64,000 bases of DNA from Spirochaetaceae bacterium. Its GTDB lineage: Bacteria; Spirochaetota; Leptospiria; Leptospirales; Leptonemataceae. The translations under genes and the position numbers were made by a program. Below, piece after piece: positions 16,908 to 26,480 of the stretch. Each line of letters begins with the position of its first letter. Positions within the stretch are counted from its first letter, which is position 1. The DNA lies in NCBI GenBank assembly GCA_002729885.1, contig PBUB01000019.1, forward strand, positions 62,001 to 126,000, written 5' to 3'. A model generated the notes under the pieces. That model worked only from the letters and a program-made list of their open reading frames with translations, made no database searches and had not been told where the DNA came from.

Positions 16908-18665
16908 ATGAACCAGGGATTCAGAAAATTTATTCACTCGGCCATGATCCTCAGTCTTTTTCTGGGCGTAACAGCGCTTAAGGCAGAAGAAGAAGCCCTC
17001 AAGAGATTGGAGCCCATTCGCACAGATAGCCCAAGGGAAACCATGCAATCGTTTATGGAAGCCATGAACGATTACAAATCGGGCAAGGATCAGGGCCTCC
17101 TGGAGAAGGAATCCAGGATTCAGGATGCTATTCGCACACTGGATCTTTCTGAAATTCCCGCTGTTACAAGAGAAGAAAAGGGCCGTGAAGCGGCCATGCT
17201 TCTCAAGGAAGTTATAGACCGTGTCATTGTTATCGATTACGAAAAGATTCCTGCAGAGGGAGGCGAAGATCCGCTTCCCAATCGATGGAGACTGGCAGGC
17301 ACAGAGATCATTATTCTGCAACAAAAAGAAGGTGAGCGTTCCGGAGAATTTCTGTTCAGCGCTGCCACCGTTGAACGCAGCCGCGAATTCTACGAAAAAG
17401 TAAAGGATCTTCCGTATCTGGAAGGAACCGGACAGGGAGCAGCCTACAAGGATCCATGGATGGATCAATACATCCCGGCCTGGGCACAGAAGGATGTTCT
17501 GGGCCTGTTTACCTGGCAGTGGATTGGCCTGGCCATTGTAATTCTGCTAGGTTTGATTATTCGCACTCTCGTTAAGTTCTCTGTAGGCAAGCTTGTAATT
17601 CTCGTATCAAAGAGCGAAACGAAATGGGATGATAAGCTGATCGACGCTCTTCGCGGCCCCACCGGTTTTGCCGTCGCCACACTGTTCTGGTATTTCTCTC
17701 TAAAATATCTGAGATTCGACGGTGGAGTACTGACTTTCTTTAACGTAGTGATTCAGATTCTGTTTAGCGTTAACTTCATCTGGCTGGCCTATCGACTTAC
17801 TGGAGTTGCTACGGAGTACATGACTGCGCTGGCATCTAAGACCGAATCTACCCTGGATGATCAACTGGTGCCCCTGCTCTCCAGGACATTGAAGATTTTT
17901 GTAGTGGTTTTTGGAGTCCTGGTGACAATCCAGAACCTGGGTATAAACGTCATGTCGGTGCTGGCTGGTCTGGGTATTGGAGGTCTGGCCTTTGCTCTGG
18001 CAGCCAAGGATGCTGTGGCCAATTTCTTCGGTTCATTGATGATTCTATTCGATAAACCCTTCCAGGCCGGGGAATGGATCAAGGTAGGTGAAGCAGAAGG
18101 AACCGTAGAAGAGATTGGATTTCGCTCCACACGCATCAGGACCTTTTACAATTCATTGATTTCCATTCCCAATGCAGAGCTAATGAATGCGAAGATCGAC
18201 AACATGGGCCGACGGGAATACAGGCGGCTGCTTCTGAAGCTGGGGGTTACCTACGATACAGGTCCAGATAAGCTCGAGGGATTTCTGGAAGGCATTAAAA
18301 ATATTATCAAGGCCAATCCTCACACCAGGAAGGATTACTATCATGTTGTTTTCCATGAATATGGTGCAGATAGCCTGATCATTATGGTATACGTATTTTT
18401 CAAGGTGCCTGATTGGTCCAGCGAGCTGGTTGAACGTCAGAACCTTATGCTGGAAATTTATCGGCTGGCCCAGTCCATGGGTGTGGAATTCGCCTTTCCT
18501 ACGCAAACCCTGCATGTGGAAACATTCCCGGAGAAAAAAGCCTACCGGGTTCCTCAGGAAAAGGCAGTGGCGGATATCAAAAACATTGCGGCGGAATATG
18601 GACCCGGTGGCTCCCAGGCAAAACCATCGGGCCAGGGTATCTTTGTTCCGCCCCATACAGAGTAA
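16908..18665 (+). CDS. MscS-family mechanosensitive ion channel
   Basis: A 585-residue membrane protein with a cleavable signal peptide (to about residue 25), a periplasmic helical region of about 170 residues, transmembrane helices from about 200, and the MscS pore and beta domain: VLAGLGIGGLAFALAAKDA, FGSLMILFDKPFQAGEWIKV, then SLISIPNAEL. It relieves osmotic pressure by opening under membrane tension. The extended N-terminus resembles the larger YnaI/YbdG-type members rather than the 286-residue MscS. Two bases separate its stop from the YggU-family gene, so the two are probably cotranscribed. Confidence 0.92.
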   Translation: MNQGFRKFIHSAMILSLFLGVTALKAEEEALKRLEPIRTDSPRETMQSFMEAMNDYKSGKDQGLLEKESRIQDAIRTLDLSEIPAVTREEKGREAAMLLKEVIDRVIVIDYEKIPAEGGEDPLPNRWRLAGTEIIILQQKEGERSGEFLFSAATVERSREFYEKVKDLPYLEGTGQGAAYKDPWMDQYIPAWAQKDVLGLFTWQWIGLAIVILLGLIIRTLVKFSVGKLVILVSKSETKWDDKLIDALRGPTGFAVATLFWYFSLKYLRFDGGVLTFFNVVIQILFSVNFIWLAYRLTGVATEYMTALASKTESTLDDQLVPLLSRTLKIFVVVFGVLVTIQNLGINVMSVLAGLGIGGLAFALAAKDAVANFFGSLMILFDKPFQAGEWIKVGEAEGTVEEIGFRSTRIRTFYNSLISIPNAELMNAKIDNMGRREYRRLLLKLGVTYDTGPDKLEGFLEGIKNIIKANPHTRKDYYHVVFHEYGADSLIIMVYVFFKVPDWSSELVERQNLMLEIYRLAQSMGVEFAFPTQTLHVETFPEKKAYRVPQEKAVADIKNIAAEYGPGGSQAKPSGQGIFVPPHTE

Positions 18666-18667
18666 TC

Positions 18668-18889
18668 ATGCGTTCCCTTCGTGTAACAGTTAAGCCGAAC
18701 TGCAAAATCGTAGGGATCGAGAAACCGTCCGAGGATCACTGGATCATAAAAGTACGCGAACCGGCCACGGAAGGCAAAGCCAACCGGGCCGTGATTCTGG
18801 CCGTGGCTCGGGAACTGGAAGTGCCCCCCTCCTCGGTGACCATTCACCGAGGAGAGAAAGGCAAAGAAAAGCAGCTTAGAATCATTTGA
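18668..18889 (+). CDS. YggU/UPF0235 family protein (DUF167)
   Basis: A 73-residue single-domain protein. Recognisable family features are VTVKPNCK near the start, VREPATEGKANRAVI and the terminal SSVTIHRGEKGKEKQLRI. The biochemical function of the family is unknown. Starts two bases after the MscS stop. Confidence 0.85.
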   Translation: MRSLRVTVKPNCKIVGIEKPSEDHWIIKVREPATEGKANRAVILAVARELEVPPSSVTIHRGEKGKEKQLRII

Positions 18890-19044
18890 TCCTGGCTCCG
18901 GGCATGGTCCGGATTGTTAGAATCAGGACCGAAATGCAAGCGGCGCAGTTGAGGGTAAGGAAAGGGAATCCGGCACGCTGCCCGATCTAAAACAATTGAC
19001 AGTAAAGCGCTTCCTTCGCTTCCTCTTAGAAGCAGGAGAACTAA

Positions 19045-21720
19045 ATGTCGATTAAAGATGCATCCCTACAATCCCTAAAGACGTCCGCCGGTGACGTAAA
19101 GATCCATAAATTAGATATTATAGAGAAAGAAGGCCTGGGAAAGCTGGATCAGCTTCCATTCAGTATTCGCATCCTGCTGGAGACCGCCATCAGGAACCTG
19201 GACGGCTACCGAGTAGAAGAAGAAGACATTAAATCCGTGGCATCCTACGATGCACGCAAGCCATCATCCAAAGAGTTCCCTTACCTTCCCGGTCGCGTTG
19301 TACTTCAGGACTTCACCGGAGTACCCTGCGTTGTAGACCTGGCTGCACTGCGAAGCGCCATGGTGCGTATGAAAGGCGATCCCTCACGAATCAACCCCCA
19401 GGTGCGAGTGGATCTGGTAATCGACCACAGTATTCAGGTAGATTACTTTGGACAGAACGATGCATTAATCAAAAACATGAAGCGAGAGTTCGAGCGCAAT
19501 CAAGAGCGCTATGAATTCCTGAAATGGGGTCAGCAGGCCTTCCAGAACTTTGGAGTGGTTCCTCCGGGGGCAGGCATTGTTCACCAGGTAAACCTGGAGT
19601 ATCTGGCCGGAGTCGTTCTGCAGAAAGACGGTGTGGCCTTCCCGGACAGCCTGGTAGGTACAGATTCCCATACTACGATGATTAACGGCCTTGGAGTTCT
19701 GGGCTGGGGTGTTGGCGGAATTGAAGCGGAAGCTGTAATGCTGGGCCAACCGATGTATATGCTGCTTCCTCAAGTAGTAGGCTTCAAGCTGAAAGGCCAG
19801 CTACCGGAAGGAGCCACTGCTACAGACCTTGTTCTCACCGTTACTCAGATGCTTCGCAAGAAAGGCGTAGTAGAAAAATTCGTAGAGTTCTATGGACCGG
19901 GCTTGAGCAGCATGGGTCTGGCTGACCGGGCCACCATTGCGAATATGGCCCCCGAATATGGCGCCACCACCGGTTTCTTTCCGGTAGATGCAGAGACCCT
20001 GGACTATATGCTTCGCACAGGCAGAACTAAAGAACAGGTAGATCTGGTAGAAGCCTACTATAAAGAACAGGGAATGTTTCGCACAGATGATACGCCGGAT
20101 CCTGTTTACTCGGATACACTGGAACTGGATTTAAGTACCGTGGAGCCTTCGCTGGCAGGGCCCAAGCGACCTCAGGATAGAATCTCCATGGCATCTCTGA
20201 AGGATAAATGGAATGATCTACTGAAGACCTCCGTAAAAGACGGAGGCTATGAGCTGGATGGCCAGGCACTGGCCAGCAAAGGTCATATAAAGAATGGCTA
20301 CGAAGCAGACATTACACACGGCGATGTGGTCATTGCGGCCATCACTTCCTGCACCAACACTTCCAATCCCAACGTTATGGTGGGTGCCGGCCTTCTGGCG
20401 AAAAACGCTGTAGAAAAGGGATTGGAAGTTAAGCCCTATGTAAAGACTTCTCTGGCGCCAGGCTCTCGTGTAGTAACCGACTATCTGGATCGTTCGGGAC
20501 TGACTGAGTATCTGGATAAGCTGGGGTTTCAGACCGTAGGCTACGGCTGCACCACATGCATCGGTAATTCGGGTCCTATTCCCGATCCAGTGGTGGATGC
20601 GATTAATGAGGGGAACCTGGTGGCAGCCAGTGTTCTTTCCGGGAACCGAAACTTCGAAGGCAGGATTTCCCCTCATGTAAAAGCCAACTTCCTGGCCAGC
20701 CCTCCCCTGGTAGTGGCGTACGCGCTTGCAGGCACCATGGATATCGATCTGGTAAAAGATCCCATCGGAAAGGATAAAGATGGCAAAGATGTATTTCTAA
20801 AAGATATCTGGCCTACATCGGAGGAGATACAGAAAACTGTGAACTCTTCCATCGAGCCAGATATGTATCAATCCAGATACGGCAATGTTCGAGTAGTGAA
20901 TGAGATGTGGAACGATATTCCCACTGCAGAAGGTCAGATCTATGACTGGCAGGAAAGCTCCACGTACATTCAGGAACCTCCGTTCTTCGTGGATATGCCC
21001 CTGGATGTTCCGTCCCTGACGGATATTAAAGGAGCTCGCTGCCTGGTGAAGGTCGCGGATTCTGTAACTACGGATCATATCAGTCCTGCAGGAGCCATCG
21101 CCAAGGACAGCCCTGCCGGAAAATACCTGCTGGATAACAACGTAGAAGTGAAGGAATTCAACTCCTATGGATCCAGGCGCGGAAATGACCGGGTAATGAC
21201 TCGTGGTACTTTTGCCAACATTCGACTGCGAAATCAAATGGCCCCGGGTACAGAAGGCGGAATAACTCGTTTGATCCCGGAAGGCAAGCAGATGTCCATC
21301 TATGAAGCCAGCCTGGAATACAAGAAACGAGATACTCCTCTGATTGTACTGGCCGGTGCAGAATACGGAACAGGTTCATCCAGAGACTGGGCGGCCAAAG
21401 GTACCTTTCTGCTGGGGGTCCGGGCCGTAATTGCCACCAGCTTTGAACGAATCCACCGATCCAACCTGGTGGGAATGGGTGTTTTACCTCTGATCTTCAA
21501 GGATGGCCAGACCCATGAGTCCCTGGGACTCACCGGCGAGGAAACCTTTGAAATATTGGGCCTGTCCGACGATCTAAAGCCCAGACAGGAACTCAAGGTA
21601 AAAGCCGATGACAAGGAATTCACAGTAATCTGTCGTCTGGACAATCCAGTAGAAATTGATTACTACAAGAACGGAGGCATCCTTCAAACGGTGCTTCGCT
21701 CTTTCGTAAAAAATGGATAA
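19045..21720 (+). CDS. acnA: Aconitate hydratase A
   Basis: Interconverts citrate and isocitrate in the TCA cycle using a 4Fe-4S cluster. The protein has 891 residues, the AcnA length. Cluster cysteines are C436 in [10 protein letters not shown] and C502 and C505 in [11 protein letters not shown]. Other family features are [32 protein letters not shown] in the swivelling domain, and [13 protein letters not shown] strong AGGAG ribosome site lies a few bases before the ATG, and a lone TTGACA at 18996 has no convincing -10 partner. It is followed by a rhodanese lipoprotein on the same strand. Confidence 0.96.
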   Translation: MSIKDASLQSLKTSAGDVKIHKLDIIEKEGLGKLDQLPFSIRILLETAIRNLDGYRVEEEDIKSVASYDARKPSSKEFPYLPGRVVLQDFTGVPCVVDLAALRSAMVRMKGDPSRINPQVRVDLVIDHSIQVDYFGQNDALIKNMKREFERNQERYEFLKWGQQAFQNFGVVPPGAGIVHQVNLEYLAGVVLQKDGVAFPDSLVGTDSHTTMINGLGVLGWGVGGIEAEAVMLGQPMYMLLPQVVGFKLKGQLPEGATATDLVLTVTQMLRKKGVVEKFVEFYGPGLSSMGLADRATIANMAPEYGATTGFFPVDAETLDYMLRTGRTKEQVDLVEAYYKEQGMFRTDDTPDPVYSDTLELDLSTVEPSLAGPKRPQDRISMASLKDKWNDLLKTSVKDGGYELDGQALASKGHIKNGYEADITHGDVVIAAITSCTNTSNPNVMVGAGLLAKNAVEKGLEVKPYVKTSLAPGSRVVTDYLDRSGLTEYLDKLGFQTVGYGCTTCIGNSGPIPDPVVDAINEGNLVAASVLSGNRNFEGRISPHVKANFLASPPLVVAYALAGTMDIDLVKDPIGKDKDGKDVFLKDIWPTSEEIQKTVNSSIEPDMYQSRYGNVRVVNEMWNDIPTAEGQIYDWQESSTYIQEPPFFVDMPLDVPSLTDIKGARCLVKVADSVTTDHISPAGAIAKDSPAGKYLLDNNVEVKEFNSYGSRRGNDRVMTRGTFANIRLRNQMAPGTEGGITRLIPEGKQMSIYEASLEYKKRDTPLIVLAGAEYGTGSSRDWAAKGTFLLGVRAVIATSFERIHRSNLVGMGVLPLIFKDGQTHESLGLTGEETFEILGLSDDLKPRQELKVKADDKEFTVICRLDNPVEIDYYKNGGILQTVLRSFVKNG

Positions 21721-21768
21721 CCTGCTCAAGGGTAGAAGGCAGGTCCTGAATGCCTGGAGGCAAAATTG

Positions 21769-22128
21769 ATGTACAATATTAAACTAACTTCAGTTCTGGT
21801 CCTCATTCTGGCCCTGGGCGCTTCCTGCAATGCAGAAGCACATGAGGAATCAAACAAGATGAATGATGTCAAAACCATGATCGAAAACGGAGCCCTGGTG
21901 CTGGATGTACGTTCGCCAATGGAATACAACATGGGCCACTATCCAGATGCCCTGAACATACCCATCACCGAGTTGCAGAAGCGCCTGGATGAAGTAGGTC
22001 CTAAAGACCGAGCGGTGGTTGTGTATTGTGCTTCTGGATCACGAAGTGAAACAGCCAGAAATTTCCTGAAATCCATGGGCTACGAAAATGTAATTAACGC
22101 TGGTGGATTGTCCAACATGCCCAGGTGA
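21769..22128 (+). CDS. Rhodanese-like lipoprotein
   Basis: Signal peptide with lipobox LALGASC20, so the protein should be exported and anchored in a membrane. The rest is one rhodanese domain: LDVRSPMEYNMGHYPDALNI, then the active-site loop C87-A-S-G-S-R-S. Such domains transfer sulfur; the physiological acceptor is unknown. ATG 21769 is chosen because GGAGG at 21756-21760 is eight bases upstream; the TTG just before it is less likely. Its stop overlaps the GTG start of the next gene by four bases, so translation is coupled. Confidence 0.85.
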   Translation: MYNIKLTSVLVLILALGASCNAEAHEESNKMNDVKTMIENGALVLDVRSPMEYNMGHYPDALNIPITELQKRLDEVGPKDRAVVVYCASGSRSETARNFLKSMGYENVINAGGLSNMPR

Positions 22129-23645
22129 ATAGGACCGATTCCAGAAAACAGGGTCTGGCCCTGTTTCAGAAGGCCTGTCTGATTCTAATCACAGGCCTTT
22201 TCCTTTTCCGGGCCCCTTCCTATGCACCGGATACTGAATTCATAATTGGAGGTTTCAGTAGCGACACGGGCATCCCGGTATTGATGTCCAATTCCGATTA
22301 CTTCTCTCCGTTCAGCCTTTATTACTGGGGACAGGACCGATTCGGATCCTGGCCCTTCCTGCTTTTTTCCATGGTCGGAAGCCCATGGAGCCCCCTTGCG
22401 ATCTTTCTGGGGATGTACATCTATTTGCATCTAAGCCTGCTGGTGATGCTCCGAAACCGAAGCCCGCTCTTGCTCCTCGCAGCACTGACACTGTTGCATT
22501 CCTGGAGACCGCTGGGTGGCTTTCTGTTTGATATCGCACAACCTTATGGATGGCAGCTTGGATCAATTTTTCTGGGTATATCGCTGGCAGAGGGTAAGTC
22601 AAAATCCTGGAAAAAAAGAGTAACTCTGTTTATCATATCCTTTCTGGCTATCTGGCTCAGTCCATCCAGCGTACTATATCTTATTGCTATCCCGCTCATC
22701 CGCATCGCAATATTGAATCGATCCTGGATTTATCGCGCCCTACAGGGACTGAAAGATTCATCGCCTGTAATCCTGGCCTACGCTGCTCATTCCATGATGC
22801 GTCGATTTGTTGTGAACTCCAACGCAGCCAGCTTCTACGAAGAATACGAAACTCCTCTAAAATGGAAGGCGGAGTTGGTTGCTCCAGCCTGGAATGCAGT
22901 GAAGAGCAATATCTTTCAGAACTGGGAGATTCTGCTATGGGTTGCGGGCATGATCATTTTGATGGGCGCGCTTTATTCCTTGCTCACCGGCCGGGGGCGC
23001 CGGCACGTTCGCATGTCAATACCGGCTCTGGCTTTGATTGCGGGATCTATATTGTTTCTTGTTTCCATACTGCCCCTCAACTGGTTTACGCTGAATCAAT
23101 ACGGAGCTCGCTATCTAGCCCTGCCACGATTCTTGATGCTTCTGGGCCTTCTGCTATTCACAGGCCGATGGATCATCAACATGAGTAGCACCATCGTATC
23201 CATAGAGCCCGCTTTGCGGACAATAGGAAGCGGCAGTCTTTCCATCCTAATTCTCTTTGCCTTCTGGTCGAATCTTCCCGAAAGAAAGGAATCTGCTCAT
23301 TACCGGGATAGACTCATGATTGCCCGGAGCCTGGAGCAGAAGTATCCTGGAATTCCATTGCTTGGAAATTACTGGGAGACATATGTCTATTCCGCACTTC
23401 AAACCCACCGCAACCTCCCCCAACCCGGTCCAGGCCAATACCAGAGAACCCCTTTCCTGCTACCTGCAGTGCTGGGAGCGGATCAGCTTATTGTCAATCA
23501 TCGTGGCTTTCCCATATCCAGTACAGAAAGTGGCGCTCCTGTGAAAGATTTTCGCTTTCGAGGACAACAGTATGTTCTGGTTGATTCGGATATTCTAAAT
23601 GGCAGTCCGCTGATTTCCGTGTACCGCAAATTGAACCGAAAGTGA
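22125..23645 (+). CDS. Polytopic membrane protein of unknown function
   Basis: A 506-residue protein with about ten hydrophobic helices (for example ACLILITGLFLFRAP, LLLLAALTLLHSW, IILMGALYSLLTGRG), no recognised catalytic signature and a soluble C-terminal stretch. The long first outside loop with a DTGIPVLMSNS-like segment is reminiscent of GT-C type glycosyltransferases, but that is a guess. The GTG start overlaps the rhodanese stop, so both are translated together. About 90 bases separate its end from the STAS gene. Confidence 0.7.
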   Translation: MNRTDSRKQGLALFQKACLILITGLFLFRAPSYAPDTEFIIGGFSSDTGIPVLMSNSDYFSPFSLYYWGQDRFGSWPFLLFSMVGSPWSPLAIFLGMYIYLHLSLLVMLRNRSPLLLLAALTLLHSWRPLGGFLFDIAQPYGWQLGSIFLGISLAEGKSKSWKKRVTLFIISFLAIWLSPSSVLYLIAIPLIRIAILNRSWIYRALQGLKDSSPVILAYAAHSMMRRFVVNSNAASFYEEYETPLKWKAELVAPAWNAVKSNIFQNWEILLWVAGMIILMGALYSLLTGRGRRHVRMSIPALALIAGSILFLVSILPLNWFTLNQYGARYLALPRFLMLLGLLLFTGRWIINMSSTIVSIEPALRTIGSGSLSILILFAFWSNLPERKESAHYRDRLMIARSLEQKYPGIPLLGNYWETYVYSALQTHRNLPQPGPGQYQRTPFLLPAVLGADQLIVNHRGFPISSTESGAPVKDFRFRGQQYVLVDSDILNGSPLISVYRKLNRK

Positions 23646-23735
23646 AAGTCCCGGTCAAAGTTTTTGGACAGTCCTCAAATAATGTGCCGGCAGAGTTAAG
23701 TTCTGACAGTCATATACGATAAGTTCATTAGCGGT

Positions 23736-24110
23736 ATGAAATCGAATACGGACAACAGACATTCCGGTAGCCTCCGGGAAGAAAGAGTGGGCTCATCAGA
23801 TCTCCTGGCACTGATTCAAAATGGAGACGAACTTCGCATCCGCCTTCATGGAGAACTGAACCTGGATAATCATAGTAGCCTGCGCTCTTTACTGGAAGAA
23901 GTTCTGAAAAAGACAAATCAGCATCTGGTATTGCTGGATCTATCTGCAGTGCAGAGTATTTCTTCCAGCGCCTTTGGAGCTCTTGTAGATTTTACTCGCA
24001 GACTGCAATTGATTGAACGGACATTGATTCTACTGCATCCTTCCCCGGACTGCAGACATGTAATGGATCTTCTCAACCTGCGTCCATTCTTCAACGTTCA
24101 GGAAAACTAG
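23736..24110 (+). CDS. STAS-domain protein (anti-sigma-factor antagonist-like)
   Basis: The 124-residue protein has an N-terminal polar stretch and a STAS domain: LHGELNLDNHSSLRSLLEE, then VLLDLSAVQSISSSAFGALVD with a serine at the phospho-acceptor position. In partner-switching systems such proteins are kept phosphorylated by a kinase and activated by a SpoIIE-type PP2C phosphatase. The kinase-phosphatase at 41816-45082 is a possible partner but is not adjacent. No recognisable sigma factor is near it. Confidence 0.8.
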   Translation: MKSNTDNRHSGSLREERVGSSDLLALIQNGDELRIRLHGELNLDNHSSLRSLLEEVLKKTNQHLVLLDLSAVQSISSSAFGALVDFTRRLQLIERTLILLHPSPDCRHVMDLLNLRPFFNVQEN

Positions 24111-24134
24111 ATTCTTGGATCCAGATCCTGAATC

Positions 24135-24173
24135 GCCTGGATGGATCTTTCTTTGGATCACATCCATCCAGGC
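24135..24173. terminator. Perfect 12-bp hairpin between convergent genes
   Basis: GCCTGGATGGAT (24135-24146) pairs with ATCCATCCAGGC (24162-24173), loop of 15. It lies 24 bases after the STAS stop and before the convergent hydroxylase gene ends. No T-run, so if it terminates it does so as a bidirectional or factor-assisted site. Confidence 0.6.
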
Positions 24174-24255
24174 CGAAAAGCCCACAGATTACTACCCTTC
24201 GCAGTACATCCAGGTAGTGTTACGTAAGATCCACCTGCTAAGTGCAAGGACCAGA

Positions 24256-25098
24256 TCAGGCGGCAGATTCTGACTCTACGTCCAGTGCCGGTCGCATCGT
24301 CCGGCCCATCTCCTTTCTTCTGGCCACCACTGCTTCAAAGTATTCGTCGTAGCCAGGAAAGTTGGTACCGCACACTCGATCCCAGAAATTGAAATACAGA
24401 CTGAAGTTTCCGTTGAAATGGGAATGGTGCATATTGTGATGAGTAGAGGTATTGATCCAGCGAGTGAGCCATCCGCGGGTCCATCCGGAAGGAAACACTT
24501 CGTAGCCGGAATGCCACCAGATATTCATGATCATCGCATAACCTACATGGGTCAGAATAACAATTGGATGCATGGGCACTACAAAGACGAACAAAGGTAG
24601 ATAGATGGCTTCCAGAATAGCCTCATACGCATTGAATGCATAGGCCGCGAACGGGCTGGGATTTGTGGATCGATGATGGGTAAGATGAATAATCTTGAAG
24701 AATGGCTTTCTGTGCACCAGTCTGTGCATCCAGTAGAACCAGGTTTCATGCCAGATCGTAATTGCCACCAGACTGATAGCAGCATAACCCAATCCAAATT
24801 CGGAAAACTCTTTGTAGACCTGGTTCCAGCCAAGCTTGCCCATAGTGATGCTGGAAATCGCCGTTGCAACGAACACTAACAAGGTAACGAAAGACCAGCG
24901 AATCTCATGCCAGATCTTTTGTGCATCCGGCCACTTCTGCTGGATTCTTGCTCCAATAAATCTGCGTTTACCCAGCACCCATACCAATAGAAATACGAGC
25001 CCGGCCACTGGATAGTATCGTATGGTATTCATGAACAACTGGAACCAGGCTACCTGTACTATACAACTCCATGATAAATCACAACTAAGCGCATCCAT
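24256..25098 (-). CDS. Sterol desaturase/fatty acid hydroxylase family membrane protein
   Basis: A di-iron membrane oxygenase-type protein, 280 residues from the chosen start. It has several transmembrane helices and the histidine clusters of the family: HETWFYWMHRLVHR, HLTHHRSTNP, and STHHNMHHSHF near the C-terminus. Substrate is unknown; family members hydroxylate or desaturate sterols, fatty acids or carotenoids. Start ATG at 25098 has a GGTGGAG site six bases upstream; an upstream TTG at 25137 is less likely. A 13-bp inverted repeat lies 55 bases upstream. Confidence 0.85.
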   Translation of the reverse strand: MDALSCDLSWSCIVQVAWFQLFMNTIRYYPVAGLVFLLVWVLGKRRFIGARIQQKWPDAQKIWHEIRWSFVTLLVFVATAISSITMGKLGWNQVYKEFSEFGLGYAAISLVAITIWHETWFYWMHRLVHRKPFFKIIHLTHHRSTNPSPFAAYAFNAYEAILEAIYLPLFVFVVPMHPIVILTHVGYAMIMNIWWHSGYEVFPSGWTRGWLTRWINTSTHHNMHHSHFNGNFSLYFNFWDRVCGTNFPGYDEYFEAVVARRKEMGRTMRPALDVESESAA

Positions 25099-25144
25099 AT
25101 TCTGCTCCACCCTTCGAATTGGCATCACCGATTGCAACGGTCGG

Positions 25145-25192
25145 GCTCATTTCGATTCTGGCAGATTGACTCTCTGCCAGAATCGCTCATTT
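25145..25192. repeat. 13-bp perfect inverted repeat flanked by GCTCATTT direct repeats
   Basis: CGATTCTGGCAGA (25153-25165) pairs with TCTGCCAGAATCG (25173-25185), seven-base loop. GCTCATTT occurs on both sides, at 25145-25152 and 25185-25192. It lies between the AraC-type gene and the hydroxylase, 55 bases before the hydroxylase start. Either an operator or a terminator of the regulator gene. Confidence 0.7.
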
Positions 25193-25292
25193 GGCCCATC
25201 AGCCTGAATGAATAGTAGCAGATTCTTCCGCATCGGTCGTCCGGCCGTATACATCCGTCCAAAAAAAAGGGACCGGATTTATACATTCGCAC

Positions 25293-26393
25293 CTAGTTCG
25301 AATGCTTTTTTCTATATTGACCCGGGCTTAGGCCGGTATGTCTCTGAAAGGCGTCGTTAAATGTGGATTTTGAACTGAAGCCCACGTCGTAGGCTACAGA
25401 AAGCACGGTTCGCTCCGGCTCTTCAATCAGGATGTTGCAGGCTGCTTCCACCCTGTAGCGATTTACGAATCCAGCAAAATTCTGATTCAGATTATGGTTG
25501 ATGTATTCCGAAAGCTGATGCGCGGTAATATCCAGCCGGGAAGCCAGCTCTGGCAAGGTTAGAGCCTCTTCCTGGTAGGCCTGTTCCTCTACCATGGTCC
25601 GATTCAGCCTGGATTCAAGATCCGATACATCCACTCCTGCCAGTCTGGTCTTCTGGTAGCGATTCTTCTCTTTCTCTCTTTGATATACCACTTCCAGATC
25701 GTGAAAGAACTGTGGATATCGTCTCTGAACTATGTAAACCATGGGACCGTTCAAAGCTACGATAGAAATGGAAAGCCCCAGTATGGAATAATAGCCAGAA
25801 AGAATGGCCCCCAGGGCTACCATACAACCCAGAGCCGTCAAACCAGGAAAGATCAAAGAGGCTCGCACCACCCCCTCTCTTTTCATGCTGTCCAGACTGA
25901 TTTCCGAATAGAGATCTATCAGGGCCCAGACCATATAAACGATGTTATGAGCCAGTCCCAGGGGAAAAATCCAGATCCCTGGAGCGGATGGCTTGCCTGC
26001 ATATACCTGCTGAATCCGCACTATTTTTTCAGGAGTACTCTCCAGCCAATTGGGAATGAGGATGAGGATTACGATGAAGGCAGGTAGAAAATGAAGCAGC
26101 AACGCTCGCCAGGAAATCTCCTTTCCAGCAACTCGCTCTTCAAGAAAAGCCCGGAGCATGGGACCAATAAACCATAGAACAGGAACGGTCATTTCAAAGA
26201 CAGGTGCCAGAAAATGCATTCTTTGAGTTATCAAAAGCCAGGCACGAATCAAAACGGCAGCGAATCCCAGAAATACACCGCAAAGCAGGATATTTCTGGA
26301 TTTGATTCTCGTTACGAATAGCTCTCCGATGGCAAAGACCAGCGCCAGGAATGCAAATGCAGGTAGATAATCCAGGGGATGAAGGCCACCCAT
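25293..26393 (-). CDS. AraC-family transcriptional regulator with membrane-embedded sensor
   Basis: 366 residues. The N-terminal about 220 residues carry seven hydrophobic helices (for example YLPAFAFLALVFAIGELF, GLTALGCMVALGAIL), then a basic linker, then two helix-turn-helix motifs of the AraC type: ALTLPELASRLDITAHQLSEY and VLSVAYDVGFSSKSTFNDAF. A membrane sensor fused to AraC DNA-binding helices is a recurrent spirochaetal arrangement. Signal and targets are unknown; the adjacent hydroxylase with its operator-like repeat is the obvious candidate target. ATG start at 26393. Confidence 0.88.
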   Translation of the reverse strand: MGGLHPLDYLPAFAFLALVFAIGELFVTRIKSRNILLCGVFLGFAAVLIRAWLLITQRMHFLAPVFEMTVPVLWFIGPMLRAFLEERVAGKEISWRALLLHFLPAFIVILILIPNWLESTPEKIVRIQQVYAGKPSAPGIWIFPLGLAHNIVYMVWALIDLYSEISLDSMKREGVVRASLIFPGLTALGCMVALGAILSGYYSILGLSISIVALNGPMVYIVQRRYPQFFHDLEVVYQREKEKNRYQKTRLAGVDVSDLESRLNRTMVEEQAYQEEALTLPELASRLDITAHQLSEYINHNLNQNFAGFVNRYRVEAACNILIEEPERTVLSVAYDVGFSSKSTFNDAFQRHTGLSPGQYRKKHSN

Positions 26394-26480
26394 TGTTCCA
26401 GAGTACAGCGGTGGCGCAAATTAGCCAGCAGGTTTCGCATTATTGATTGACATTGCCGATTTCAAGCCTTCCTTCATTGC

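Noticed and set aside
18996-19044. TTGACA before acnA as a promoter
   Set aside because: No acceptable -10 box lies at standard spacing.
25125-25137. Longer starts for the hydroxylase (TTG 25137 or ATG 25125)
   Set aside because: ATG 25098 has a clear GGTGGAG site six bases upstream.
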